From: Piscinibacterium candidicorallinum
GTDB lineage: Bacteria > Pseudomonadota > Gammaproteobacteria > Burkholderiales > Burkholderiaceae_C
Assembly: GCF_047549485.1 (NCBI RefSeq)
Contig: NZ_CP180191.1
Span: 186,001 to 250,000 of the forward strand
Direction: 5' to 3'
Length of the DNA: 64,000 nucleotides
Made by a program: the position numbers and the translations under genes
The notes under the pieces: model-generated
What the model saw: the letters and a program-made list of their open reading frames with translations, nothing else
Database searches by the model: none
What the model was told of the DNA's origin: nothing
Shown: in pieces, positions 51,122 through 60,108 of the stretch
Position numbering within the stretch: position 1 is the first letter of the stretch
How the letters are laid out: each line of letters begins with the position of its first letter

Positions 51122-52734
51122 AACTCGCCCGCACTGCAAAGATCCTCGGCGTCGTATGGAAGTACCGGCTCGACACGCTTGTGCCCGCCCAGCATCTGCC
51201 CTGGTACGCACGCCTGCTGCTGTCGCCCCTCAAGCTGGCGGCCGAGCCCACCCAGCCGCGCGGCCAGCGCCTGCGCGAGGCCTTCACCGAACTGGGCCCG
51301 ATCTTCGTCAAGTTCGGCCAGCTGCTCTCGACGCGGCGCGACATGCTGCCCGAGGACATCGCCAACGAGCTGGCGCTGCTGCAGGACCGGGTGCCGCCGG
51401 AGGCACCCGGCACAGCCGAGCGCACGATCGAGCGCGCGCTCGGTGCGGCGCCCTCGGCGCTGTTTGCGTCCTTCGATCCGACGCCGATTGCGAGCGCCTC
51501 GATTGCGCAGGTGCATCGTGCCACGCTCAAAGGCGACCGGCGGCCCGAGGAAGCCGGCCGGCAGGTGGCCGTGAAGGTGCTGCGCCCGGGCATGCGCGAT
51601 GTGATCCAGAAGGATCTGGCGCTCATGCACGCTGCCGCCGCGCTGATCAAGCGCGCCAGCGAAGATGGCCGCCGCCTGCGACCGGACGATGTGGTCGATG
51701 AGTTCGACCGCATCCTGAACGACGAGCTCGATCTGCTGCGCGAGGCCTCCAACTGCGCCCTGCTGCGCCGCAACTTCCCGCCGGGCTCGCGCCGCGGCCA
51801 GCTGCTTGCGGTGCCCGAGGTGTTCTGGGACTACACGCGCGACACGGTCTTCACCATGGAGTGGATGGACGGCGTCCCGATCGCGGATGCCGAGCGCCTG
51901 CAGGCCAAGGGCATCGATCTGAAGAAGCTCTCGCGCGACGGCGTGGAGATCTTCTTCACGCAGGTGTTTGTCGATGGCTACTTCCATGCCGACATGCACC
52001 CGGGCAACATCCTCGTGGGCTTCGGCGAGTCGGACCGCAACCGCTACATCGCGCTGGACTTCGGCATCATGGGTGCGCTGTCCGAGTACGACAAGCACTA
52101 CCTTGCGCAGAACTTCCTGGCTTTCTTCAAGCGCGACTACCGCCGCGTGGCGGCGCTGCATGTGGAGAGCGGCTGGGTGCCCAAGGACACACGCGTCGAG
52201 GAGCTTGAAGCGGCCGTGCGCGCCTGCTGTGAGCCCTACTTCGACCGGCCGCTGAAGGAAATCTCCCTGGGCATGGTGCTGCTGCGCCTGTTCGATGCCA
52301 GCCGCCGCTTCAAGGTCAGCATCCAGCCGCAACTGGTGCTGCTGCAGAAGACCCTGCTCAATGTGGAGGGCCTGGGCCGCCAGCTCGACCCCGACCTGGA
52401 TCTCTGGACCACGGCCAAGCCGATTCTCGAGAAGTGGATGAACCAGCAGGTCGGGCCGGAGGGCTTCCGCAAGCGCCTCGAGCAGGAAGCCACCCAGTGG
52501 GCGCAGTTCCTGCCCGAGCTGCCGCGCCTGATCCATGCCCGCCTGTCTGCCCCGCCGCAGCAGCGCGACGATGCGCTGCTGATCGAGCATCTGCGCAGCA
52601 TCCGCAAGGGGCAGTCCCGCCTGCATCTGCTCATCAGCCTGCTGGCGGGTGCGCTGGTGGTCGTATCCGTGATGCTGGGCTACGCCTTCTACATTCTCTG
52701 GGTACTGCTGCATGACGGCGGTGACTTCATGTAG
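51118..52734 (+). CDS. ubiB: Ubiquinone biosynthesis atypical kinase/ATPase UbiB
   Basis: A 538-residue ADCK/ABC1-family protein. The KxGQ motif is present as FVKFGQLLSTRRDMLPEDIA. The Ala-rich loop is IASASIAQVH, the Lys is in VAVKVLRPGM, and ADMHPGNILV and IALDFGIMG are the catalytic motifs. The C-terminus has two membrane segments (about 500-530). It supports ubiquinone synthesis, probably by ATP-driven extraction of lipid intermediates. Confidence 0.95.
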   Translation: MKLARTAKILGVVWKYRLDTLVPAQHLPWYARLLLSPLKLAAEPTQPRGQRLREAFTELGPIFVKFGQLLSTRRDMLPEDIANELALLQDRVPPEAPGTAERTIERALGAAPSALFASFDPTPIASASIAQVHRATLKGDRRPEEAGRQVAVKVLRPGMRDVIQKDLALMHAAAALIKRASEDGRRLRPDDVVDEFDRILNDELDLLREASNCALLRRNFPPGSRRGQLLAVPEVFWDYTRDTVFTMEWMDGVPIADAERLQAKGIDLKKLSRDGVEIFFTQVFVDGYFHADMHPGNILVGFGESDRNRYIALDFGIMGALSEYDKHYLAQNFLAFFKRDYRRVAALHVESGWVPKDTRVEELEAAVRACCEPYFDRPLKEISLGMVLLRLFDASRRFKVSIQPQLVLLQKTLLNVEGLGRQLDPDLDLWTTAKPILEKWMNQQVGPEGFRKRLEQEATQWAQFLPELPRLIHARLSAPPQQRDDALLIEHLRSIRKGQSRLHLLISLLAGALVVVSVMLGYAFYILWVLLHDGGDFM

Positions 52735-52774
52735 GTGGCGCGCCGCCACTGCCTCTTGACCTGCACGATCTGAA

Positions 52775-53428
52775 TTGAGCGACACGCCAGCCTTCTCGGC
52801 GCGCAACGCCGCCGAACCCGCTTTCTGGAACGAGCGTTTTTCCGCCGGCTTCACGCCCTGGCAGCTGCCCGCCATGCCGCAGCGACTGGCGCGCTGGCTG
52901 AGCGAGCGCGCAAGCGAATTGGCCGGTACCAAGCTGCTGGTGCCCGGCGCCGGTGCCGGGCCCGAGTTGCCCGAACTGGTCGCATCAGGCCTGCGGGTTG
53001 ACGCGATCGACTACGCCGATGCGGCCGTGCGGGCTGGCCAGGCGCGGCTGGCGCCCGCAGTTGCGCCACTGCTGCGCCAGGCGGATTTCTTCGATTCCGC
53101 CGCGGTGCCCGGCCCCTACCGCTTCATCTATGAGCGCACCTTTGCCTGCGCGCTACCGCCGGAGCAGCGGGCTGACTGGGCCTGGCGCGTGGCCCAGCTG
53201 GTCGAACCCGGCGGCGAGCTGCTGGGCTACTTCTATGCCATGGCGGACGCACCAGAGCGCCCGCGCGGCCCGCCCTTCGTCTACGACCGTGCCCTGCTGG
53301 ATGCGCTGCTGTCGCCCTACTTCACGCTCGTGGAGGAGGAGCCCAGCCCGGACGCGCTGCCCGTCTTTGGCGGGCACGAGCGCTGGATGCGCTGGCTGCG
53401 TCAGCCGCGTGCAGCGATCGCGCGTTGA
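52775..53428 (+). CDS. TPMT-type SAM-dependent methyltransferase
   Basis: A 217-residue methyltransferase of the thiopurine S-methyltransferase group. It begins FWNERFSAGFTPWQL, then has the SAM motif LLVPGAGAGPELPEL, VDAIDYADAAV and FIYERTFACALPPEQRADW. The substrate is unknown; thiol or selenium compounds are typical. The TTG at 52775 is the only start near a complete N-terminus. Confidence 0.85.
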   Translation: MSDTPAFSARNAAEPAFWNERFSAGFTPWQLPAMPQRLARWLSERASELAGTKLLVPGAGAGPELPELVASGLRVDAIDYADAAVRAGQARLAPAVAPLLRQADFFDSAAVPGPYRFIYERTFACALPPEQRADWAWRVAQLVEPGGELLGYFYAMADAPERPRGPPFVYDRALLDALLSPYFTLVEEEPSPDALPVFGGHERWMRWLRQPRAAIAR

Positions 53429-53622
53429 AATTTCGCCATCGATGAGGCGGCCCCTGACAGCTCGCTGCCAGCGGGCTGCTCGATAATCCGCCGTGGGGAA
53501 CGCCGGGCAGCCCAAATGCCTGGTGCAGGAATTGCAAGGCTTGCGACATTCAAGGCGCGCAAGCGCGAACAACACGCTGCCCGCGCGCGCGCGGCGGCTC
53601 AGGCTGGAGGGGCCTTCCGAGC

Positions 53623-55080
53623 ATGTCCAACGAGATCAACACCACGCTGATCCTGTTCGTCGTCATCTATCTGCTGGGCACACTTGCGGTCGGTGTCTGG
53701 GCGGGCAGCCGGATCAAGACCACTACCGACTTCGCCATTGCCGGCCGCTCGCTGCCGCTGATCATGGTCGTGACCACGACCTTTGCCACCTGGTTCGGTG
53801 CCGAGACGGTGATGGGCATTCCGGCCAAGTTCGTGCAGGGCGGCTTGGCGGCTGTGGTGGAAGACCCCTTCGGCGCATCCATGTGCCTGGTGCTGGTCGG
53901 TCTGTTCTTCGCCTTCAAGCTCTACAAGATGACGCTGCTGACGATCGGCGACTACTACCGCCATCGCTACGGGCGATTCGTCGAGGTCTTCTGCTCCGTG
54001 GCGATCATCCTGAGCTATCTGGGCTGGGTGGCGGCGCAGATCACGGCCCTGGGCCTGGTGTTCAGCATCCTCACCAACGGCGCGATGAGCGAGACCACGG
54101 GCATGATCATCGGGACGCTGGCCGTGCTGATCTATGTGGTGATCGGCGGCTTTCTCGCCGTGGCCTGGACCGACTTCATCCAGATGATCGTGCTGGTGAT
54201 CGGCCTGGCGGTGATCGCCATCTTCGCCGGCAACATCGCCGGGGTGGACAAGGTGGTGAATCTGGCCGCGCAGAACAACTGGGCGCAGATCCTGCCGGCG
54301 CCCAGCTTTACCGAGATCTCCATCTTTCTTGCCGCAGCAGTGACCATGATGCTCGGCTCTATTCCGCAGCAGGACGTGTTCCAGCGCGTGATGAGCGCCA
54401 AGGACGCCAGCACGGCGCGCAGCGGTGCGGTGATCGGCGGTGTGAGCTATCTGCTGTTTGCCTTCGTGCCCATGTTCATCGTGGCCTGTGCGGTGGTGGT
54501 GATGGGCGACAAGGCGCTGGAACTGGCCAAGAACGACTACCAGAAGCTCTTGCCCAGCTTCATCATGACCCACATGCCGCTGGCCATGCAGATCCTCTTC
54601 TTCGGCGCGCTGCTCTCGGCCATCAAGAGCACATCGAGTGCCACGCTGCTCGCGCCCTCCACGAGCTTCGTGGAGAACATCCTCAACAACATCCACCCTG
54701 GCCTGAGTGACAAGCAGCAGCTGTTTGCCATGCGCACTACGCTGGTGGTGTTTGCCTGCCTGGTGCTGACCTACGCGATCATGATGAAGGGCACCTCGAT
54801 CTACGACCTCGTGTCGAGTGCCTATCAGGTGACGCTCGTGGGCGCCTTCATTCCGCTGGTGTTCGGCCTGTACTGGAAGCGTGCCACCACGCAGGGCGCG
54901 ATCGTCTCCATCGTGCTGGGCATCGGCACCTGGATCGCCTTCATGGCCTTCAAGCCCCTGGGCGAGAGCTACCCGCCGCAACTGCCCGGCCTGATCATGG
55001 CCTTCGTGGGCATGATCGTCGGAAGCCTCGTGCCGCAATTCGTGGCCGACAAGCAGCAGGCCATGGCGCACGCGGCCTGA
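53623..55080 (+). CDS. Sodium:solute symporter family transporter
   Basis: A 485-residue inner-membrane transporter with about 13 hydrophobic segments. SSS signatures include GRSLPLIMVVTTTFATWFGA, GGFLAVAWTDFIQM and SIPQQDVFQRVMSAKD. The substrate cannot be read from sequence; organic acids, amino acids or choline are possible. No small DUF485 partner gene is present. It is not obviously in an operon. Confidence 0.9.
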   Translation: MSNEINTTLILFVVIYLLGTLAVGVWAGSRIKTTTDFAIAGRSLPLIMVVTTTFATWFGAETVMGIPAKFVQGGLAAVVEDPFGASMCLVLVGLFFAFKLYKMTLLTIGDYYRHRYGRFVEVFCSVAIILSYLGWVAAQITALGLVFSILTNGAMSETTGMIIGTLAVLIYVVIGGFLAVAWTDFIQMIVLVIGLAVIAIFAGNIAGVDKVVNLAAQNNWAQILPAPSFTEISIFLAAAVTMMLGSIPQQDVFQRVMSAKDASTARSGAVIGGVSYLLFAFVPMFIVACAVVVMGDKALELAKNDYQKLLPSFIMTHMPLAMQILFFGALLSAIKSTSSATLLAPSTSFVENILNNIHPGLSDKQQLFAMRTTLVVFACLVLTYAIMMKGTSIYDLVSSAYQVTLVGAFIPLVFGLYWKRATTQGAIVSIVLGIGTWIAFMAFKPLGESYPPQLPGLIMAFVGMIVGSLVPQFVADKQQAMAHAA

Positions 55081-55117
55081 GCTCGGGGCCGGGTTCCATA
55101 CCCTGACCCAAGAACCT

Positions 55118-55178
55118 AGATCCAGCATTCATGCGGCTTTCCAGGCCCAAATGGCTGGAAAGCCGCATCAGACAAGCG
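55118..55178 (-). repeat. 61-bp palindromic repeat, copy 5
   Basis: It is in inverted orientation. The arms 55131-55144 and 55155-55168 pair perfectly over 14 bp around a ten-base loop. The CGCTTGTC end is on the right. It lies between convergent stops of the transporter (55080) and tautomerase (55199) genes. Confidence 0.85.
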
Positions 55179-55198
55179 GAAAGCCGTTTCAAACCCAG

Positions 55199-55579
55199 TC
55201 AGGCGTGAATCTGCCGCCCGCCGGCAAAGGCCCAGTTCTCCCACTGGGTCTCCTTGAACACCACCATCATGTGTTCCGGGTTCAACCCTGCGGCCTGCGC
55301 AGCGGCCATGAGGTCCGCGAGGATCTTTCGCTTGATCTTCACACTGCGGCCCACGGAGAGCAGGATCTCGATCAGCGCAAAGTCCGCAGTGCGTGGGCTT
55401 GCGGCGTCCGGGTAGCTCGGGTCGAAGCGGAAGTCCTCGTCGGAGAGCTCGATGCAGCGCTGGAACAGATCGGTGGCTGGCACACCGCTGGCCACCAGGG
55501 CCTGGTGCACGGCGTCGAAGAGCGCGCTCTTGCGCGCGGCGGACGTGGGCTTGCGAACGGTGAGCGTGACGAGGGGCAT
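55199..55579 (-). CDS. Tautomerase superfamily protein
   Basis: A 126-residue protein beginning Met-Pro-Leu-Val; Pro1 becomes the catalytic base when Met is removed. SDEDFRFDPSYPDAASPRT and IEILLSVGRSVKIKRKI fit the larger Tautomerase_2 group. It probably works on keto-enol conversions. Substrate unknown. Confidence 0.85.
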   Translation of the reverse strand: MPLVTLTVRKPTSAARKSALFDAVHQALVASGVPATDLFQRCIELSDEDFRFDPSYPDAASPRTADFALIEILLSVGRSVKIKRKILADLMAAAQAAGLNPEHMMVVFKETQWENWAFAGGRQIHA

Positions 55580-55717
55580 GGCCGACTCCAGCTTGAGGGA
55601 GCTTGCAGCCTAGTACGCATTGGCTCGCGCGGCGGCTGGCCGGGAGGGATCAACGCAGGCGGCGCGGTGCTTCGGCCAGCACACGCGATCTTGATCGCCG
55701 GGGGCGATGGCGCGGCG

Positions 55718-56497
55718 CTACAGCGCCGCCTCGCGCGCAAAGCGCCCCAGATAGTCCAGCCCTGCAATCGCGCGGCTGCCGTACCAGCTGGTCATTTCGC
55801 CATCGATCAGTAGCACCGGCTTGCCGATCTGCCGCTCCAGCGCGTCCGCGTGGTTCTCGCCAAAGCGGTAGGGCTCGCTGGACAGCAGCACCGCGTCCAC
55901 CTGCGCCATCAGCGCATCAGAGAACTTGACGGTCGGGTAGCGCGCGGCGCCCTGCTCTCCGCCCAGTACGTCCGGCACCGTGTGCCAGTTCACCAGCGCG
56001 AGCATGCGGCTGATGTACGTATCACGTGCCACCGTCATCCAGGGGTCCTGCCAGATGATGTAGAGCACGCGGCGCGGTGCAAAGCGCTGCGCCATGAGTG
56101 CGGCCAGTGCTGCGTCAAAGCGCGCACACAGCGCCTCAGCTTGCTGCGCAACACCCGGCACGCCTGCAAATGCTGTTGCCATCTCGCGGTAAAGCACCGG
56201 GTTGTCCTGTGGCGCCTGCGGATGCGTCACCAGCACCTGCGGCACAAACTCGCGCAGCGCTTCCACGTCCGGCAGCCGGTTCTCGTCCACGTTCACGATC
56301 ACATGCGTGGGCGCCAGCCGTCGGATCTTCGCGAGGTTCACATCCTTCGTGCCACCCACCTTGGGGATGTCGCGCACCGCTTCTGCCGGATGAATGCAGA
56401 AGCCGGTGCGGGCCACGAGGTGCTCGCGCAGGCCTAGATCGATCAGCAGCTCGGTGATCGAGGGGACGAGGCTAACGATGCGCGGTGCGTCTTGCAT
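55718..56497 (-). CDS. Helical-backbone metal receptor (BtuF-like)
   Basis: A 259-residue protein of the periplasmic-binding fold III group. It has RIVSLVPSITELLIDLG, GFCIHPAEAVRDIPKVGGTK and HVIVNVDENR. Most BtuF-like proteins are exported, but no signal peptide is seen here, and no ABC transporter genes are adjacent. A cytoplasmic corrinoid-related role is possible; the family annotation is firm but the function is not. Confidence 0.82.
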   Translation of the reverse strand: MQDAPRIVSLVPSITELLIDLGLREHLVARTGFCIHPAEAVRDIPKVGGTKDVNLAKIRRLAPTHVIVNVDENRLPDVEALREFVPQVLVTHPQAPQDNPVLYREMATAFAGVPGVAQQAEALCARFDAALAALMAQRFAPRRVLYIIWQDPWMTVARDTYISRMLALVNWHTVPDVLGGEQGAARYPTVKFSDALMAQVDAVLLSSEPYRFGENHADALERQIGKPVLLIDGEMTSWYGSRAIAGLDYLGRFAREAAL

Positions 56498-56716
56498 GCG
56501 CGCATGCTAGCGGCCGTACACTTTGCACTCGGTCGGCAGTTCACCCAGGCGTTGCCGCGCGGCATGGTCCGCGAGCTAAACCTGCCCTTCACGTGTTTCG
56601 CATGTCCTGGCGCCTTTTTCATCACGCGCGCGCCCTGGCTGCAAGTCGGCAACCGCAGTGCGGTCCGTGTGCCATCCGGGCCGGTTCATGGGTGATGCGC
56701 GTTCAGGAAAGCGACC

Positions 56717-57361
56717 ATGTCCTCATCTGCCCTCTCCAGCGCGGCGCAGTCTGCCCGCTCGCGCACCTCCCCCACCCGGCAACCCACGGCCCTGCTTGCG
56801 CCGGATCTGTCGGCTTTTGCCAAGGCCTTGCGTACGCAGCTGCGCGAGCACTTGGCCGCGCAGGCCGGAAGCGATGATCCGGTGCCCGGCCACGTGCAGC
56901 TGCTCAACATGCTGGCGCGCGCTGCGGGCCATCCGAATGTGCAGGCACTCAAGGCCCGCGCTGAACGTATGCCCGTCGACGCACTCGCCGCGCGCGAGCC
57001 GCAGGCGCCCCTGCCGCTGACGCCCGCAGCCACCAAGGCGGCGATGCAGTTTGACGCGAAGGGCGTGCTCGTGCGCTGGCCCAACAAGTTCAGCGTGCAG
57101 CGCCTTGCGCTTTGGGGCCTGTGGCTGCACTTCGATGCCAAGCGCCGCTATACCGAGCGCGAGGTCAATGACCTCCTGAAGGCCTGGCACAGCTACGGTG
57201 ATCACGCCACCCTGCGCCGCGAGCTGATCAACATGCGCCTGCTCGGCCGCAAGAGCGACTGCTCCGAATACTGGAAAGAGCCGGCCCGGCCGGACGCCGA
57301 AACCCGCGCCCTGCTGCAGGCCCTGCGCGCTCGCATCAAGACGCAGCGCAGCCCGGACTAG
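56717..57361 (+). CDS. DUF2087 domain protein
   Basis: A 214-residue protein. The N-terminal half (about 28-90) is helical (HVQLLNMLARAAGHPNVQAL). The C-terminal DUF2087 domain (about 110-190) has FDAKGVLVRWPNKFSVQRLA, RRYTEREVNDLLKAWHSYGD and LRRELINMRLLGRKSD. DUF2087 often resembles the C-terminal part of DNA-binding regulators, so DNA binding is possible. AGGAAAG precedes the ATG. Confidence 0.85.
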   Translation: MSSSALSSAAQSARSRTSPTRQPTALLAPDLSAFAKALRTQLREHLAAQAGSDDPVPGHVQLLNMLARAAGHPNVQALKARAERMPVDALAAREPQAPLPLTPAATKAAMQFDAKGVLVRWPNKFSVQRLALWGLWLHFDAKRRYTEREVNDLLKAWHSYGDHATLRRELINMRLLGRKSDCSEYWKEPARPDAETRALLQALRARIKTQRSPD

Positions 57362-57368
57362 GCGGCCA

Positions 57369-57429
57369 AGATCGGCTCTGGGTAAGGCTTTCCAGACCAA
57401 AATGGCTGGAAAGCCGCACCAGACAAGCG
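57369..57429 (-). repeat. 61-bp palindromic repeat, copy 6
   Basis: It is in inverted orientation. GGCTTTCCAG (57386-57395) pairs with CTGGAAAGCC (57406-57415). The CGCTTGTC end is on the right. It starts eight bases after the DUF2087 stop, so it probably lies in its 3' untranslated region. Confidence 0.8.
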
Positions 57430-57631
57430 GAAGGGCACAGTCAAGTACGAACTGCGACTTGCTTGCCCGCTGCGCGTTGCGTGATCCGCCCCACGCCTTG
57501 CATGCTCGCTGCACTATCCAGGGCGACCGCGCCCCAGTGTGCTCTTTGTGGGTTTTGGCGAGGCTCGCCCAGGCTGTCGATTGTTCATCCCCCCGGAAGT
57601 GGGGTTGGCGGGCGGACGATCAGCAGGTCAA

Positions 57632-57674
57632 AGACCGCACAAACCTAGGCGTTGCGCCGAGGTTTGTACGGTCT
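57632..57674 (-). terminator. Long hairpin at the SDR gene 3' end
   Basis: AGACCGCACAAACCT (57632-57646) and AGGTTTGTACGGTCT (57660-57674) pair with one mismatch; an inner stem GGCG-TTG-CGCC extends it. The right arm lies inside the last codons of the SDR gene. On the minus strand TTTG follows, a weak T-run. Confidence 0.6.
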
Positions 57675-58403
57675 GTTGCCGAAGGCCTTGTCGAAGAGCC
57701 AGTTGGGCAGCAGGCGCAGCAGCTTGGCCACCACGCCCATCTGCCAGGGGATGACCGTGTAGCTCGTGCCCGCGAGGACGGCGTCGGCGCACTGGCGCGC
57801 AAAGTCGCGGCTTTCCATCAGGAAGGGCATGGAGTAGGGGTTCTTGGCCGTGAGCGGCGTCTTGATGAAGCCCGGGCAGATCGTGCTCACCTTGACGCCG
57901 GTCTTCTTGAGTTCCACGCGCAGGCTCTCGCAGTAGCTGATGGCCGCGGCCTTGCTCGCGCAATAGGCCTCGCTGCCCGGCAGGCCGCGAATGCCCGCCA
58001 CACTCGCAATGCCCACCAGCGTGCCGCGCTTGCGTTCGCGCATGGGCGTGATGAAGGGGTGGAAGGTGTGCGCCATGGCCATGACGTTGGTGTTGAACAC
58101 GTCGGCAAAGGCGTCCAAGTCCTCGAAGTACTCCGTGAGCACGCCCACACTGATGCCCGCGTTGGCGATCACGATGTCCGCACCGCCCGTGGCTGCGTCG
58201 AAGGCGGCACCCGCGTCGCGCATGGCCACCTTGTCGGTCACATCTGCCGCGTAGATGTGGTGCTTGCCCGGCAGCGTGGCGACGAGTTCTTCCAGCACCT
58301 CACGGCGCCGCGCCACCAGCCCCAGCGTGGCGCCGCGCGCAGCGAATTCACGCGCCAGATCGGCGCCAATGCCGCTGGATGCGCCGGTGATGAAGACATT
58401 CAT
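57645..58403 (-). CDS. Short-chain dehydrogenase/reductase
   Basis: A 252-residue SDR. The cofactor motif is TGASSGIGADLA, then VIANAGIS, active-site Ser (GIASVAGIRG), Tyr and Lys (YCASKAAAIS). The Arg pair in ARRREVL after the second strand suggests NADPH. A hydrophobic C-terminal region (VVAKLLRLLPNWLF) may touch the membrane. The ATG at 58403 has the family N-terminus. Substrate unknown. Confidence 0.9.
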   Translation of the reverse strand: MNVFITGASSGIGADLAREFAARGATLGLVARRREVLEELVATLPGKHHIYAADVTDKVAMRDAGAAFDAATGGADIVIANAGISVGVLTEYFEDLDAFADVFNTNVMAMAHTFHPFITPMRERKRGTLVGIASVAGIRGLPGSEAYCASKAAAISYCESLRVELKKTGVKVSTICPGFIKTPLTAKNPYSMPFLMESRDFARQCADAVLAGTSYTVIPWQMGVVAKLLRLLPNWLFDKAFGNRPYKPRRNA

Positions 58404-58477
58404 GAATCGAGTCCTGCAAATGAACAAGGCCGCGCAGATCGTACGCGGCCTTGCAGGGGCGGTCGCCTCGCAGCGGC

Positions 58478-59161
58478 TTACTTGCGGGTCTTGCGCGCCT
58501 CGGCAATCAGGCTGTCCACGGTCATGAGCATGCTCACCTGTCCGCCCTGGCCCGCACCCACCGTGGCCACAAAGCGCCCGTCCACCGCCATCGTGGGCGT
58601 CGCATCGATCTTGTAGTTCTGGTAGAGCTGCTGCGCGGCACGTACCTTGGTGTTCACGCCGAAGGAGTTGTAGGTGTCGGTGTACTTCTTCGGGTCGATG
58701 CCGAACTGCTTGAAGAACTCGGCCTGATCGTCCACGCTCAGCAGACGCTTGCGCTCAAGGTGGAAGGCGTTGAAGGCACGCTGGTGCAGATCGTCCAGAC
58801 GGCCAAGCGCCTCAAGCGTGTAGAACATCCGGCTGTGCGGGATGGTCTGGTCGCTGAAGGCCAGCGGCACGGAGCGGAACGCCACGTCCTTGGGCAGCTT
58901 CTGCTTCCACTGCGCTAGCAGCGGCTGCAGCGCATGGCAGTGCGGGCAGCCGTACTGGAAGAACTCCAGCACCTCGATCTTGCCCGGCGTGCTCGTGGGC
59001 TGCGCCGGGCTGAGCGTGCGGTATTCAGGCCGGCCCTGGGCCTGCGCGGCGGGGCTGAGCAGCGCCAGCAGGCTCGCGGCCAGCAACAGGAACAACGCGC
59101 CGAACAGGCGCAGCAGGGTAGCGGGGTGGGCGGAAGCGGACTGGGCGCTCGCGGCGTTCAT
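58478..59161 (-). CDS. dsbA: Thiol:disulfide interchange protein DsbA
   Basis: A 227-residue periplasmic oxidoreductase that puts disulfides into exported proteins. A signal peptide ends near AAQAQ. The active site is C-P-H-C in EFFQYGCPHCHAL, and the cis-Pro is in DATPTMAVDG. The helical insert is typical. GAGAGG precedes the ATG at 59161. Confidence 0.93.
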   Translation of the reverse strand: MNAASAQSASAHPATLLRLFGALFLLLAASLLALLSPAAQAQGRPEYRTLSPAQPTSTPGKIEVLEFFQYGCPHCHALQPLLAQWKQKLPKDVAFRSVPLAFSDQTIPHSRMFYTLEALGRLDDLHQRAFNAFHLERKRLLSVDDQAEFFKQFGIDPKKYTDTYNSFGVNTKVRAAQQLYQNYKIDATPTMAVDGRFVATVGAGQGGQVSMLMTVDSLIAEARKTRK

Positions 59162-59333
59162 GGCATCAACCTCTCGGGGAATGAATCTTTGGCTAGGTGT
59201 TTGGGCAGACTCTGGCACAGGCGCACTTGGCGTTCTTGCACCTCAACGACTCTGACCGGCTTGCCGTGCACGGGGTTTCCACCGTCCATCAGCCTGCAGC
59301 CACCGCTGAATTGCAACAGAACGCTGCGCTGGC

Positions 59334-60092
59334 CTATTTGATCTTGATGATGGAGGCTTCCATGCCGGCTTCGCTCAGCTTGCGGCGGGCCTGGTTGCTT
59401 GCGTCCAGGCTTGTGAGCGGGCCGATGCGCACGCGGTGCATGGTGCCGGTATCAGTCTCGCGCTGACTCACGCGGGCCTCGAAGCCCATCATCGCGACCT
59501 TGGCGCGCATGGATTCAGCCTCTTCCGGGCTCTTGAACGCGCCGACCTGAATCAGGTAGCGGCTGCCGTCGTCATCCACCGGCACATCGCTGGCCTTGGG
59601 CGCGGGTGGCGGCGGGGTCTTGGCCACGGCCTCGGCCAGCTTGCCGATCGGATCGGCGGTCTTGCTGGCGGCCGCAGCGGCGTCTGTGGGTGCCTTGCCT
59701 GCGTCGATGCCCAAGCCGCGTGCCGCGCCGCTCTGGGTGCCGGCAGGGTCGCCAGGCTTGCCGGGCACCACGTCGGCGGCGGCTGGCTTCTGCTCGCGGC
59801 TGCCCTTGCCATACAGCGCTTCGTTCGGGTCCGGAATCTTCGCGGCGTCCTTGGGTACTTCGACGCGGCTGGGCTTGTCATGCGAGTCGCGCTTGAGGAA
59901 AGACAGATCGCCGCTGCGCATGTAGAGCGACACCGCCAGCGCAATCGCCAGGCCGATCACCAGGCCGATGATGATGCCCAGCAGCGTGCCGCCCTGCTGG
60001 CTGCGCAGTCGCGACTTCAGACCCAGTGCGTGGCGGATGCGCAGGCAGGCGGCGCAGTGCGGTTCGGTGGTGTGTGTTTGGGGTGCGTTCAT
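59334..60092 (-). CDS. FtsN-like SPOR-domain cell division protein
   Basis: A 252-residue protein. The cytoplasmic start is basic, a membrane anchor follows (about 36-56), then a long Pro/Ala/Lys-rich periplasmic linker, then a C-terminal SPOR domain (about 180-252, RYLIQVGAFKSPEEAESMRA and HRVRIGPLTSLDASNQAR). This is the FtsN layout. It is directly downstream of argS by 16 bp, which is the usual argS-SPOR arrangement in betaproteobacteria. Confidence 0.88.
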   Translation of the reverse strand: MNAPQTHTTEPHCAACLRIRHALGLKSRLRSQQGGTLLGIIIGLVIGLAIALAVSLYMRSGDLSFLKRDSHDKPSRVEVPKDAAKIPDPNEALYGKGSREQKPAAADVVPGKPGDPAGTQSGAARGLGIDAGKAPTDAAAAASKTADPIGKLAEAVAKTPPPPAPKASDVPVDDDGSRYLIQVGAFKSPEEAESMRAKVAMMGFEARVSQRETDTGTMHRVRIGPLTSLDASNQARRKLSEAGMEASIIKIK

Positions 60093-60108
60093 TGGATCCC
60101 AGGGTGGA

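Noticed and set aside
50974..52932. A 652-codon minus-strand frame over ubiB
   Set aside because: Shadow of ubiB; no domain is seen.
56492..56695. A 67-codon plus frame upstream of the DUF2087 gene
   Set aside because: It overlaps the end of the metal-receptor gene start region and shows no domain, signal or ribosome site.
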